The notes under the pieces are model-generated. The model did no database searches. It saw only the letters and a list, made by a program, of their open reading frames with translations, and had not been told where the DNA came from. DNA of 33,939 bases from an uncultured Acidobacteriota bacterium (GTDB lineage Bacteria > Acidobacteriota > CAIWXX01). The number at the start of each line of letters is the position of its first letter. Positions within the stretch are counted from its first letter, which is position 1. The position numbers were made by a program, and so were the translations under genes. Below are positions 21,920 to 31,166 of this stretch, in pieces. Location of the stretch: assembly GCA_903916735.1 (NCBI GenBank), contig CAIWXX010000064.1:1-33939 (forward strand), read 5' to 3'.

Positions 21920-24130
21920 CTACTCGCTCTTGATCAGCGCGGCATATTCGCCGCCTTCAGCCATCAACTGTTCGTGGGTCCCGCGCTGCACGACGGAACC
22001 CTGGCGCAAAACGATGATTTCCTCGCAGTCGCGGATGGTGCTGAGCCGGTGGGCGATGATGAAACAGGTGCAACCTCGCCGGCGAAGATTGTCGTCCACG
22101 ATCATTTCGGTTTTCGCATCCAGTGCACTTGTCGCTTCATCCAGGATGACGATGGAAGGATTGCCCACGAGCGCGCGGGCAATCTCAAGACGCTGCCTTT
22201 GTCCCCCGCTCAGGTTTCGTCCACCCTCGGCCACCCTGGTCTCGTAGCCCCCGGCGCGAGCGGATATGTCTTCATGAATGCATGCGTCTCTCGCCGCCGT
22301 CACGATGTCGGCATCCGGCCTGCTCGCGTCCCACATCGTCAGGTTCTCGCGGGCCGTTCCTTCGAATACAAAGATGTCCTGGTCGACCATGGCAAGGGAA
22401 TTCGCAAGCACAGAACGCGGGATGACGTTTCGGCTCTTGCCGTCAAACAGGATCTCGCCTTCCCACGGGTCGAAGAGGCCGCTGATGAGCTTGGCAATAG
22501 TGGATTTCCCCGAACCGGACCCTCCGACAATCGCCACCCGTCCGCCCGGTCTCACCACCAGACTGAAATCCCGAATCAACGGATCGGCCAGCCGACTGTA
22601 CCCGAAAGTCACCCCGCGCAGTTCCACCTGACCGGCCAATCGTACGCCCCCGATCTGCGAAGTTGAAGGTCGATCCTCTTCTTCGCTCAAGCCCGGATGC
22701 ATCTTGTAGCGAAGCACATCATCCAGCCTCTTCAAGCTTCCGTCGACTTCCTGCAGTGAACTGCCCAGTGACACCATTCGATTTACCGGATTCGTAAAAC
22801 CGATCATCAAGCTCTGGAACGCCACCAGCGCCCCGACGCTCAAGAAACCGTCCATCACCTGCAGCCCACCCAATCCCAGGATGATTGCGGTAGTGATGGA
22901 TGACAGCAGCGGAGGCACGGCAGCCAGTACCTGTGTCGAAACGCCGAGTTGCTGCTGTGCATTGAGCAGCTTGGCGTGATAACCGGACCAGCGCGAAAAG
23001 AAATCAGATTCCAATCCTGTTGCCTTAAGGGTCTCAATGGCAGCCAACCCCTGCATGGAAGTGCCCATCAGCTTGCCGCGTTCCTGCATGAGTTTCTGAT
23101 TCTGATCCTTTCGCTTGCGCGAGATGAAAGAGAGCGCCGCCAGGTTCAAACCGGCAACCAGCACACCGACCAGCGTCAGAACCACGTCGTAGCGGAACAT
23201 GAGCAAGGCGTAAAAACCGATCATGACGATGTTGAGCACCGCCGTGGCAAGTTCACCTGAGAGCAAGGAGGCCACACGATCATTGATGGACACTCGCGAG
23301 CTGAGGTCACCGCTGAACCGCTGAGCAAAGAACTCCACAGGAAGCCTGAGCACATACCACAGGAACTTCCCGGAGTTGCAGAGCGCCAGCTTCATTTCCA
23401 GTCGCAACAGGTACTTCTGCTGCAGCCAGGTGAGACCGGCCATCAACATTGCCGTGACACCCATCACGATCATGAGAGGGGTCATCCAAGATGTCATACG
23501 GTTTACCAGAAAGCCGTCGACAAAGACCTTGTTGAAAATCGGCACGACCAATCCGGGCATTACCAGGGCCAGTCCGGTCAAGACGGCAAAGGTCAAGGCC
23601 ATCTCGTTACCCGGCAAACGCCCGAGCAAGCCGCGCACCATGCTCGGCTTCTCACCCCCTGTCTTGAATTCGGCCGTGGGTGCAAAGGTAAGCACGACGC
23701 CTGTGAAAGATCGGTCGAATTCCTCGTTGGACACGGTACGAGGGCCCGAGCCCGGGTCATTCAGATAAACACGCTTGGGACCAAAGCCTTCGACCACCAC
23801 AAAGTGATTGAAATTCCAGAAGGCGATCATCGGAAGAGGCAGGGACGGCAGTTCGGCCAGTTCCACCTGCATGCCATTCGCTTCAAGACCGAACCGGCGT
23901 GCGGCTTTCGCAATGTTCGACGCCTTACTGCCGTCGCGGGACACGCCAGTCTCCTGCCGCATCCGTTCCAGCGGCACCCACAAGCCGTAGTAGCCCAGAA
24001 TGCTGGCAAGGGCGGCGGCGCCGCATTCCAGGGCTTCCATCTGCAACACAGTCGGCGTTCTCACCCGACGGTGTTTCGGCCCGGCCCTGCGGGGTCCCGA
24101 TCCCATCGCGGTCGTTTCCTGCTGTGTCAT
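21920..24130 (-). CDS. NHLM-type bacteriocin ABC transporter with C39 peptidase domain
   Basis: Cleaves the leader and exports the peptide across the inner membrane. Residues 20-160 are a C39 cysteine protease: catalytic Cys in LQMEALECGAAALASILGYY, His in FNHFVVVEGFG, and Asp in LNDPGSG. About 190-460 are transmembrane helices. The nucleotide-binding domain has Walker A IVGGSGSGKSTIAKLI, signature NLSGGQRQRLEIARAL, Walker B IVILDEATSALD and the H-loop FIIAHRLSTI. C39 peptidases cut after double glycine, matching LSGG in the Nif11 precursor. The 736-residue length fits the first ABC protein of NHLM export systems. It starts four bases after the HlyD gene and ends two bases before the second transporter. 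Confidence 0.93.
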   Translation of the reverse strand: MTQQETTAMGSGPRRAGPKHRRVRTPTVLQMEALECGAAALASILGYYGLWVPLERMRQETGVSRDGSKASNIAKAARRFGLEANGMQVELAELPSLPLPMIAFWNFNHFVVVEGFGPKRVYLNDPGSGPRTVSNEEFDRSFTGVVLTFAPTAEFKTGGEKPSMVRGLLGRLPGNEMALTFAVLTGLALVMPGLVVPIFNKVFVDGFLVNRMTSWMTPLMIVMGVTAMLMAGLTWLQQKYLLRLEMKLALCNSGKFLWYVLRLPVEFFAQRFSGDLSSRVSINDRVASLLSGELATAVLNIVMIGFYALLMFRYDVVLTLVGVLVAGLNLAALSFISRKRKDQNQKLMQERGKLMGTSMQGLAAIETLKATGLESDFFSRWSGYHAKLLNAQQQLGVSTQVLAAVPPLLSSITTAIILGLGGLQVMDGFLSVGALVAFQSLMIGFTNPVNRMVSLGSSLQEVDGSLKRLDDVLRYKMHPGLSEEEDRPSTSQIGGVRLAGQVELRGVTFGYSRLADPLIRDFSLVVRPGGRVAIVGGSGSGKSTIAKLISGLFDPWEGEILFDGKSRNVIPRSVLANSLAMVDQDIFVFEGTARENLTMWDASRPDADIVTAARDACIHEDISARAGGYETRVAEGGRNLSGGQRQRLEIARALVGNPSIVILDEATSALDAKTEMIVDDNLRRRGCTCFIIAHRLSTIRDCEEIIVLRQGSVVQRGTHEQLMAEGGEYAALIKSE

Positions 24131-24134
24131 GGGG

Positions 24135-25385
24135 CTATAGTCCGGTTCTTCCTTTCAAATGAGGAAACATCAAGGAGATCGGCGCCTGTTCACTGGTGAC
24201 GATGTTGCCGGTACAAAGCGTGCCGCTGGATATCTGGAACGGTGGATCCCTTCTTGAGGACCAGCGGAAACCGCTGGCAGTTGCCGGATCGTGTTCCAAT
24301 TCCACTTCCACCTGGTAGGGGTTCCCGGCTGTGCAGAACTGCTGAACCAGATCGTCGTTCTCCAGGAGGGCCTGCATTTGCTGCCTGGGAGCCGGAAACT
24401 GGCTGACCACAACGACTCTGGCAACCATGTACCCGTACTCCTCCTGCTTGACGTTTGCCGGAGAAAGCTGAACACTCATTCCGGGCTGCACCCTCTTCCC
24501 GTCCATGGGACTCACGTACAGAACGGCCGAGATCCGCTTCTGGGGAAGCTCCAACTGAATCACTGCGGTTCCCGGCCCGACAATGTTTCCTTTTTCGACA
24601 AGTACCGAGGTCACGAACCCATCGTATGGCGTGGCAATCTGCGTGCTGTCTTTCAGTTGAAGTTCCAGGGTTGATAGCTTGTTTTTCGCATCAGTGAGCT
24701 GCCCCTTGGCCTGGTCAAGTGCCGATGATTTCTGATTCATCAGGTCAAATTCCTGAGTCTTGAGTTGCTTCAAATTGTCTTCACACCGGGACAGGGTTTG
24801 CCTGGCAGCCTGCTCATCATCTTCGGCAGAATCCAGCAGATCTTTGTTGATCAACCCTTTGCTCAGCAATTCCTTCATGTTGGCGGTTTTCTCCTGGAGG
24901 TTCTGCAGTTTCGCCTTCGCAATTTCGATCGATTTGACCTGATAGTCTTCCTGCCGTTTCAGATCCTGCATCCCGAGACGAAGTCCTTCATTGTAGTCAA
25001 CCAAGGCATCGTCGTAGAGGCGCTGGTTCTGCAACACAATGCTTCTCGCATCCTCCACGTTCTTGACGACGTCCGGTTGGGCCATCGTTACCACGACTTG
25101 GCCGGACGCTAACCGGTCCTTGGCGCTTACTTTCACGTCCAGGACCATGCCGCTGGAGTTGGAAAAGACGCTGTGGATTCCTCCTTTCCGAAGGAGGATC
25201 CCCGTGCCGGAAACAAGGACGGGAACGCATCCGATGAAGCCCCAGACAACTGCGGCCATGAGAAATGCACCGAAGGCAATCAGAGCAATCCAGCCTTGCG
25301 GGTTGGTCACCCGAACTGTTTGATCGAGTTGTTCAAGTGACGATATTCGCTTCAGTGCTACTTTTTGAAAGATCGGTGATTCCAT
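24135..25385 (-). CDS. HlyD-family (NHLM system) periplasmic adaptor
   Basis: The membrane-fusion protein bridging the inner-membrane transporters and TolC. A single membrane segment at about 34-60 (GWIALIAFGAFLMAAVVWGF) follows a short cytoplasmic tail. GGIHSVFSNSSGMVLDVKVS and YDGFVTSVLVEKGNIVGPG are the two halves of the lipoyl domain. Between them (about 120-250) lies a long coiled coil with AKLQNLQEKTANMKEL and KGQLTDAKNKLSTLELQLKD. Length (416) and the C-terminal beta-barrel with VARVVVVSQFPAPRQQMQ fit the adaptors of NHLM bacteriocin systems. The gene is four bases from its neighbours on both sides. Most of the product lies in the periplasm. Confidence 0.9.
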   Translation of the reverse strand: MESPIFQKVALKRISSLEQLDQTVRVTNPQGWIALIAFGAFLMAAVVWGFIGCVPVLVSGTGILLRKGGIHSVFSNSSGMVLDVKVSAKDRLASGQVVVTMAQPDVVKNVEDARSIVLQNQRLYDDALVDYNEGLRLGMQDLKRQEDYQVKSIEIAKAKLQNLQEKTANMKELLSKGLINKDLLDSAEDDEQAARQTLSRCEDNLKQLKTQEFDLMNQKSSALDQAKGQLTDAKNKLSTLELQLKDSTQIATPYDGFVTSVLVEKGNIVGPGTAVIQLELPQKRISAVLYVSPMDGKRVQPGMSVQLSPANVKQEEYGYMVARVVVVSQFPAPRQQMQALLENDDLVQQFCTAGNPYQVEVELEHDPATASGFRWSSRRDPPFQISSGTLCTGNIVTSEQAPISLMFPHLKGRTGL

Positions 25386-25389
25386 CGTT

Positions 25390-27030
25390 TCACCTGCCTG
25401 GCGAAGGCGCAGTTGCAGCCAGATCGATGTCGTTTTTCGACAGGATCATTCCGGTTGCCCGTTGGAACTCCACCTGCGCCTTCTGGTAGTTGACGACTGC
25501 GGCCAATTCAGTAGAGCGTGCCGTGAAGTATTCATCCTGACGCTGCAGCACAAGGAAGTTTGTCGATTTTCCTGCTTTGTATTTCTCCACTTCCCCTTCC
25601 ATCATCCTCTGGGCGGCAATCCGCCCCGCGCGCGAGGTTTCAACCAGGATTCCGGTTGACTGGAGTTCCTGCACGGCGTTTCGCACTTCCTGGGCAATCT
25701 CCTTCATCAATTGCTCGCGTTTTGCTTCCTGCTGCTGCTTTTGCAGCGTGGCCTTGGCCCAATTTGCGCTGGCAGTCTTGTTCCCCCAGGGAAACGAAAT
25801 GAGAACTCCAAGCTCAAACTTGGGGAAATCCCAGCCAACCATACTCTTGAATGCATCTCCGTAGCCTCCGACAAACTGCTCAGGCACTTTCCCCAGCATT
25901 TCGGGAACGGCAGTACCGGCAAGAGCCGCGCTGCTTGCCGTTCCAACAAGGTCTACCTGCGGCGTCATCTGATTTCGGAAAAAGCGCACATCCAGTGCGC
26001 TCTGTTCTACCTGCAGGTCCTGCTGCCGGACCTCCGGGCGCTTGTTCAAGGCCAGTTCGATGGCGTCTTGAACGTCTGGTGTAGCCGCCGATCGGTCCGG
26101 AAAAGCCGCCGGTTCCAACCGGGCAAACCAGATGGAATCTGAATGGTCTCTCGTCAACAACGCTTTCAGCGTATCTTCCATCTGAGCGAGTTGTTGCACG
26201 GAGACGACCAGCCAGCCTTTTCTTGTCTCGATGCTCGACTCGTTGGAGCGCAGTTCTATAGCCGCAATCAGGTTCAACCTCACCGCTTCCCGGTTCGCTT
26301 CCAACTGTTCGTAGGAGATCCGCACTGCGTCTTCCTGGTCGCGCACATTCTGGATTGCGCCAAGAAGGTCGAGATAAGTCGTCTGAACCGAATTCACGAT
26401 TGCAATGACTTGCATTTCGAACTGCACGTCGGAGAGCAGGTTGCTCTGTTTCAGACGGGTTACCCGGTAGCGCCCGGAATCGATCGACCCGTTCCGAACC
26501 AGCGGTTGAGTGTAGGTGAAAGACAGGTTCGTGTTGTACTGAGGAGAAAGCGTCTCGAAACTCGCGTTTGTCGTCATTCTCGAATTGTCGAACTCCAGTT
26601 GAAGAGTTCCGCCACCCCAGGGAACGTACTTCAGAAGCGAAAAATCAGCTGCGTACTCATCCTGATCGAACGATCCTTGCGTTCCTCCGCCGCCATAGAT
26701 CGAGGTGACCGGTGTCTTTTCATACAGGCTGTTCAGGCTGAAAGTGCTGGTGTAGTCGTAGTAGCCATCAGCCGAAACGACATCGTAATGGCTGATCTCT
26801 GCGTCCATGCGGAATACGGCAATGTCCGTGTTCTTCTGAAGAGCCAGACCTATCGCCTCGTGCATGTCCAGCGATCTCGTCTGGTCGGCACGAATTCCCG
26901 GCCGAGCCTCAACTCTGTTGACAAAGTCCTGAATCGATTCGCCGGGAGCGACCTCGGGTGCCTGCCCGAGAACCCCTGCTGGAAGAAAAAGGCAAATGAC
27001 GAGAATACAAATGCTTCTGTGCACGAACAT
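25390..27030 (-). CDS. TolC-family outer-membrane efflux protein
   Basis: Forms the outer-membrane and periplasmic exit duct. The start at 27030 gives a signal peptide, SICILVICLFLPAGVLGQ, ending near Gln23-Ala; upstream in-frame ATGs lack one. The mature part has the TolC plan: LDMHEAIGLALQKNTDIAVF at the first helix, extended strands (GTLQLEFDNSRM, NTNLSFTYTQPLVRNG), a coiled-coil half (IRISYEQLEANREAVRLN-like region), and the repeat with AIELALNKRPEVRQQDLQVE and VVNYQKAQVEFQRATGMIL. At 546 residues it is somewhat longer than E. coli TolC (493). First gene of the four-gene export operon. No strong ribosome binding site or promoter is visible before it. Confidence 0.88.
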   Translation of the reverse strand: MFVHRSICILVICLFLPAGVLGQAPEVAPGESIQDFVNRVEARPGIRADQTRSLDMHEAIGLALQKNTDIAVFRMDAEISHYDVVSADGYYDYTSTFSLNSLYEKTPVTSIYGGGGTQGSFDQDEYAADFSLLKYVPWGGGTLQLEFDNSRMTTNASFETLSPQYNTNLSFTYTQPLVRNGSIDSGRYRVTRLKQSNLLSDVQFEMQVIAIVNSVQTTYLDLLGAIQNVRDQEDAVRISYEQLEANREAVRLNLIAAIELRSNESSIETRKGWLVVSVQQLAQMEDTLKALLTRDHSDSIWFARLEPAAFPDRSAATPDVQDAIELALNKRPEVRQQDLQVEQSALDVRFFRNQMTPQVDLVGTASSAALAGTAVPEMLGKVPEQFVGGYGDAFKSMVGWDFPKFELGVLISFPWGNKTASANWAKATLQKQQQEAKREQLMKEIAQEVRNAVQELQSTGILVETSRAGRIAAQRMMEGEVEKYKAGKSTNFLVLQRQDEYFTARSTELAAVVNYQKAQVEFQRATGMILSKNDIDLAATAPSPGR

Positions 27031-27187
27031 GCTGATGCAGCATCGCGGCGCGATTCCACTCAAATTGAGCGTCGAATGTTCTCGAAAAGCGGAGTCCCGG
27101 CCCGATTCCTGGAGCAAACATTTTCGGCTCTCTGCCCTAGACAATGACCGCCGCCTTCCGAGCATCAAATTTCGGGTCAGGATACCA

Positions 27188-27466
27188 GGATATAGGAATA
27201 TCTCCTTTTCCGCTCTGGATGCTCAATTGCCACGAACGTAGTAAATCGATCATCCCCGTGCCGATATCGGCACCCATCCTTCGTCCCCGGGGACGGAGCA
27301 TGGCGCGCCCGGCTGTCATTTTGCGATGATTGAGTGTGAAACACGATCAAAATCTAGACTTGCAGCGGGATTGTGTCAAGTCGAATCGAAAATTGGACAG
27401 ACTCAGCCTGAGAATCCGGATACTTAAAGATAATAGGAATCCGAAAAATCCGGTTGGGGATCGGAA
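27188..27466 (+). repeat. Dispersed non-coding repeat, copy 2
   Basis: The longest copy of the repeat, in the same orientation as copy 3. It starts AGGATATAGGAATATCTCC, has GCTCTGGATGCTCAATTGCC, the palindrome CGTCCCCGGGGACG at 27282-27295, and runs through AAACACGATCAAAATCTAGA and GTCAAGTCGAATCGAAAATT. It ends in GACAGACTCA...GGTTGGGGATCGG, which is also present in copy 1 but cut off in copy 3. It borders the upstream side of the TolC gene. Confidence 0.8.
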
Positions 27467-27831
27467 GAATCTAAAGGGTCCGGTGGCGGGGATCGCGATG
27501 GAAGCTGCAGAACGTCGAAATGGTATTTGATGTGCTTCAATATTTTGACCACCAGATTCGGCTGAGTGCGGAGACGCCGTCTTCTGCTGTATGCTCAGCG
27601 CATGCACTCGATACTTCGGCCGGTAGAAATCGGGCGGAGATACGGCCGATGGAATTCAGCAGTGGCCATGGCGGTGCGGGCAATTGAAGCGAGACGCGAA
27701 CCAATACCGGGCTGGTCGAGCGTCTGTCCAAATTGACGTCGACGCTGCCAAAAGTGACGACACGGTCCGCATCCCCTGATACCCTGTCGTAACATACAGT
27801 GTGGGTCTCTGATTAGCGAATGGAAAAACTC
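27467..27831. other. Stretch without recognised gene
   Basis: Short open frames on the minus strand (27537-27795) show no domain I can recognise and have no clear ribosome binding site. It could be old IS debris. Confidence 0.4.
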
Positions 27832-28215
27832 CTATCCAATCCCCAATGCTTCTCTGGCTACCGCTCGAAAACGACGGCAGCGTTTGCGTCCTTCCAGGGC
27901 AGTTTCCTTTTCGGCGGATTCACCCGGATACCGGAAGGTTACAGAGAAATCGGATAGGTAAGCCAAGTCTTCCCGTAAGAATTCAAACATGGGCCGAATC
28001 GGTAATAGCTTTTCCAGCAGGAAAACGAGATCATGACTTTTTGGCACCGGTAAACCAGTCTCTACTATCTGAGCCTTGAGATACTTTTCGGCGCACTGTT
28101 GCGCGTGGAAACAAACTCCATCGTAATTGGGCTCTTTTCGGACTCGATATTCCCTTTCCATAGTAGAAAAGTCACGCTCCGCCTTTTCAATCCATTCAAG
28201 GGTGAGGGGCTTCAT
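27832..28215 (-). CDS. HEPN-domain protein of a HEPN/MNT pair
   Basis: A 127-residue all-helical HEPN protein of the COG2250 type: WIEKAERDFSTMEREYRV at the start, the conserved CFHAQQCAEKYLKAQIV helix, then GLPVPKSHDLVFLLEKL and YLSDFSVTFRYPGE. HEPN proteins paired with MNT nucleotidyltransferases act as toxin (often an RNase) and antitoxin (which modifies the toxin). The classical RNase motif R-x4-6-H is not obvious; instead there is the RYPGE ending seen in this subfamily, so RNase activity is uncertain. It overlaps the MNT gene by 20 bases with MNT first, which is normal for such pairs. Confidence 0.85.
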   Translation of the reverse strand: MKPLTLEWIEKAERDFSTMEREYRVRKEPNYDGVCFHAQQCAEKYLKAQIVETGLPVPKSHDLVFLLEKLLPIRPMFEFLREDLAYLSDFSVTFRYPGESAEKETALEGRKRCRRFRAVAREALGIG

Positions 28216-28531
28216 AAAGCACCTTTCCCTTCTCCAGTATTTCCTGAATGAAAGAGTCCCCCAGGGATACTCGCTCAGCGATCTTTTCCGGGGTGCGAAC
28301 CAGGATATCGACGGGGAAAGAAGGTTTGATCTTCAACCTTACTTCCACCGCCTTGTCGATTTGCTTTCCCTGATAGGGCATAATAATTAATAGGTCAACA
28401 TCCGAATCTACCGATGGATTACCGTCGGCACAGGACCCAAATAGAATGATTCTATTCGGGTGAAAAGCATCGGCAATTTCCCTGCCCAATTTCTGAATCT
28501 GAGATTCCTCGATAGCCATAGATACGTCCAT
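28196..28531 (-). CDS. MNT-type nucleotidyltransferase (antitoxin of HEPN/MNT)
   Basis: A minimal nucleotidyltransferase of 111 residues. The signature is ILFGSCADGNPSVDSDVDLLII, that is G-S-x-x-x-G with the D-x-D metal pair, and the third acidic residue is in FPVDILV. Family members transfer AMP or another nucleotide to the partner HEPN toxin and so block it. Two starts are possible, 28531 (MDVSMAIEES) and 28519 (MAIEES); neither has a strong ribosome binding site. The pair lies alone between repeat copies 2 and 3. Confidence 0.85.
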   Translation of the reverse strand: MDVSMAIEESQIQKLGREIADAFHPNRIILFGSCADGNPSVDSDVDLLIIMPYQGKQIDKAVEVRLKIKPSFPVDILVRTPEKIAERVSLGDSFIQEILEKGKVLYEAPHP

Positions 28532-28643
28532 TTCGTCTCATAACGAATAGTAGACAAACGCTTTTTTGAATTTCCTAGTACTTTGGGATTATAGCCGCTT
28601 GGAGGGGAACCGTCAACGAACCGTCAACAGCCTTATATCCTAG

Positions 28644-28849
28644 AGGATATAGAAATTTCCTTTTCCGCTCTGGATGCTCAATTGCCACGAACGTAGTAAA
28701 TCGAGCACCACCGAGTCGATATCGGCACCCACCCTTCGTCCCCGGGGACGGAGCATGGCGCGCCCGGCTGTCATTTTGCGATGGTTGAGTGTGAAACACG
28801 ATCAAAATCTAAACTTGCAGCGGGCTTGTGTCAAGTCGAATCTAAAATT
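28644..28849 (+). repeat. Dispersed non-coding repeat, copy 3 (cut by the IS)
   Basis: Matches copy 2 from AGGATATAG through GCTCTGGATGCTCAATTGCC, the palindrome CGTCCCCGGGGACG (28737-28750) and GTCAAGTCGAATCTAAAATT. There similarity stops abruptly at the first base of the IS at 28850. The remaining tail is not found beyond the right end of the element (31463), so the insertion was accompanied by, or followed by, loss of flanking DNA. Confidence 0.8.
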
Positions 28850-28942
28850 CTGAGATTCGGAGTAGAGCCTGAGTGAGTGTCGATGGGCTGGGACAGCGCG
28901 GCGGGGTGAGGTCAGTAGGCCGGGATTGTTGGGAGCAGAGGG

Positions 28943-29804
28943 CTATGCAGTGAGGATTTGGCGGGAGTGTGGTTCGAGTGGGAGCACCCATACGCTTTTG
29001 ATTGGGAGGGCGCATGCGTGGGCGGTGTCGAGCTTGCCGCGCCCCTTGGTGTCGCCCAGGCAGAGCCAGTTGGCGGCCCGGTAGCAGGTGCCGGCGAAGC
29101 GAGGCTTTTCTACAAAGGTCTCGAGCAGGACTGGTTTGTAGCCGTAGCGATGCAGCCACTGGTCTGGGAGTTGGCGTGCAGCGAGCCCGAGGAGCCGGGA
29201 GGCCAGATGCCTGGAGGTGATCCAGGGGAGGATGAGGAACCTCGCGTTGTTGACTACCAGGGGTGCAGGCGAGCAGCGCGTTGATGGTCGGTTCAGCCGA
29301 TGAAGCGGTCACGGGGGACGGTTTTCCATGCGGCTGCGCCGAATCCGAAGAGGGCCAGCGTGCGGCCTTCGGCACGGGCGAAGTAGCGTATCTGGGCGCC
29401 GGGCAGCGGGGCTGGTAGCCCAGATAGTGGTACCGATCGGCGTACTCGTTCCACAGCGCGGACTCGCGCCGGGTAGCCACTGGATCGAGGCGCAGGTCGC
29501 GCAGCTCGCCGGCGGGGACGGCGAATGCAGGCTCCGGCTCGGCCTGCGCCGTGCGGTGCGTGCGCAGCTTGCCGCAGCGGCCTGGGTGGCGCGGTGGCGG
29601 CAGCCGGATGTGTCCGTTGCGATGCATGCGCAGCAGCGCCACCCGGCAGCTCATCTCCTTGAGAGCGCCGTCGGGTTTGCGCCATGAGATCGCCTCGCAC
29701 ACCAGCCGCGAGATAGCCAAACGCGTCAGGCCCGGCTCCTGCCCGGCGATGCGTCGGATGCCATCGAGTTCCGTATCGCTGAAATCCCGGCCGCAGTATT
29801 TCAT
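28943..29804 (-). pseudogene. DUF4338 (DruA-like) protein, decayed
   Basis: A gene of about 287 codons with a good start: ATG at 29804 preceded by GGAGGGG. The N-terminus MKYCGRDFSDTELDGIRRIA, then LAISRLVCEAISWRKPDGAL, and WNEYADRYHYLGYQ match DUF4338, the family of the Druantia defence protein DruA. It continues in other frames with IRYFARAEGRTLALFGFGAA and RDRFIG, then VVNNARFLILPWITSRHLAS and FAGTCYRAANWLCLGDTKGR, ending at 28943. Three lesions are seen: a frameshift near 29418, a TGA where the family has Trp (about 29295), and a frameshift near 29250. It starts 30 bases after the transposase stop, inside the same IS. Confidence 0.75.
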
Positions 29805-29833
29805 CACAAGCACCCCTCCAACCGTGTCCATAT

Positions 29834-31166
29834 TCAGGATGTGTTGGCCCTGGCACGGCACCGCTCCAGCACGCTCTGCGCCGACTCCCCCATGATCGCA
29901 CGCTCACGCACCCCGGCGCCGAGCAGCAGCATCTCACCTCGTAGTTGCGGAAGATCCCGAAGTGCTCCCCGCAGAAGACGACGACCTTGTCGCGGTTGCG
30001 CAGCTCGAGCCGGCGGCGGTAGCGGCTGATGCCGGTTTCCTTGCCTGCGCTCTCGGCCTGCTCGCACTTATGCCGGTGCAGGCGGAACGCGGCCGTCAGC
30101 GCCATGCACAGGAAGACGAACCAGGCGTGGATTCGTACGCCGGCCTCGCTGCGCTTGCGATGGCGCTCCAGAAACCAACTTTCCTTCGCCTCGCGGTTGC
30201 AGCTGTTCTCGATGAGGCTGCGTGAGTCGTAGGCGTCGAACCCGACGAAGGCGCCGGCCGCCCGGGTCGGTATGCAGGAGGACTACCTCCTTCTCGGCTT
30301 CCTTGGGCGCGCCGCGCGATCTCCCGCGCGTCGGCTGTGACCGTCATGTTCGACTTTGCCGGAATGTAGATGATCGCGCTTTTGTCGATCCGCGACAGAA
30401 GCTTCCCGTCCAGGAACCCACGGTCCAGCGCCACAGACCGGATGGTGGCGTACACCTCGACGTTCGTGCACGCCTGAGCCCAGACATCGAACGCGTGCTC
30501 GTTGTCACCCACGTTGATCCCGTCGATCTTCATGGCGAGCGGGATTTTCGACACCGGCTCGAAGACGATCCAGATCTTCCAGCCGAAGACGGCCACCTTT
30601 ATCTTGTGCGCGTGCTTGTTGGCCCGTACATCAGGACGCTTCTCGCGCGTCACGCTCGGCACCTCCAGCCCGTCATCGGTCTTGTACTTCGGCGTCGCCT
30701 CGTCGTCGGTCGCATCCAGCACGGCGTCGATCCGCTTGGGAAACATCCTCTGCGCTGCCAGACACCGGATCGCTCCGTTGAACATCTCCGCCAGCCGTCC
30801 CTCGCCTATCCGCACGATGTTGTCCGCGGCCGTCTCAAACGAAAACGCCCCCCGGATATCCACCGGCCGGGTGCGTCGACTCAGCCCACGCCTGTTGGCG
30901 CCATTGTTCCCCTGCACCGCGTTGAACCCCAGCAACTCCATGAGCCCTTCATCGGTCAGCAACACCTCACGCGTGGCGAGAAGGCTCTGAACTCCACCCA
31001 TGCAACGCATGATCGTGAACAGCACCAACCGGATAAACGGCAGGAGCGGCCTTTCCCGGTCCTTCGGATTCAACGCCTCCAGCAGCGGCCACAAGCCAAC
31101 CTCCCGCATGTAGGCGAAAAACTCGTCAAAGAAGGCCGCCTCGCCCAGCGACTTGACCCTATCCAT
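29834..31166 (-). pseudogene. DDE transposase of the 28850-31462 element, frameshifted
   Basis: The first 270 or so residues are open: FFAYMREVGLWPLLEALNPK, the first catalytic Asp region AVLDATDDEATPKYKTDDG, and the second Asp region RSVALDRGFLDGKLLSRIDK. The Glu region, SLIENSCNREAKESWFLERH, follows in another frame. The tail AWFVFLCMALTAAFRLHRHK, then AGKETGISRYRRRLELRNRD and EHFGIFRNYE, is in that frame, and the end (RERAIMGESAQSVLERCRA) is in yet another. Frameshifts are placed near 30320, 30260 and 29945. The reconstructed enzyme of about 440 residues resembles IS4-superfamily DDE transposases. Neighbouring host genes are intact, so true decay is likelier than sequencing error. Confidence 0.7.

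Noticed and set aside
20811-22247. Plus-strand frame of 478 codons opposite the two ABC transporters
   Set aside because: The opposite strand carries Walker A, signature and Walker B motifs; this frame shows none and spans the boundary of two real genes.
26143-27147. Plus-strand frame of 334 codons opposite the TolC gene
   Set aside because: Antisense shadow; the minus strand has a signal peptide and TolC-type repeats.
27537-27795. Two overlapping minus-strand frames with possible IS-like character
   Set aside because: No domain can be recognised and no start signal is present, so it was recorded only as unassigned sequence.
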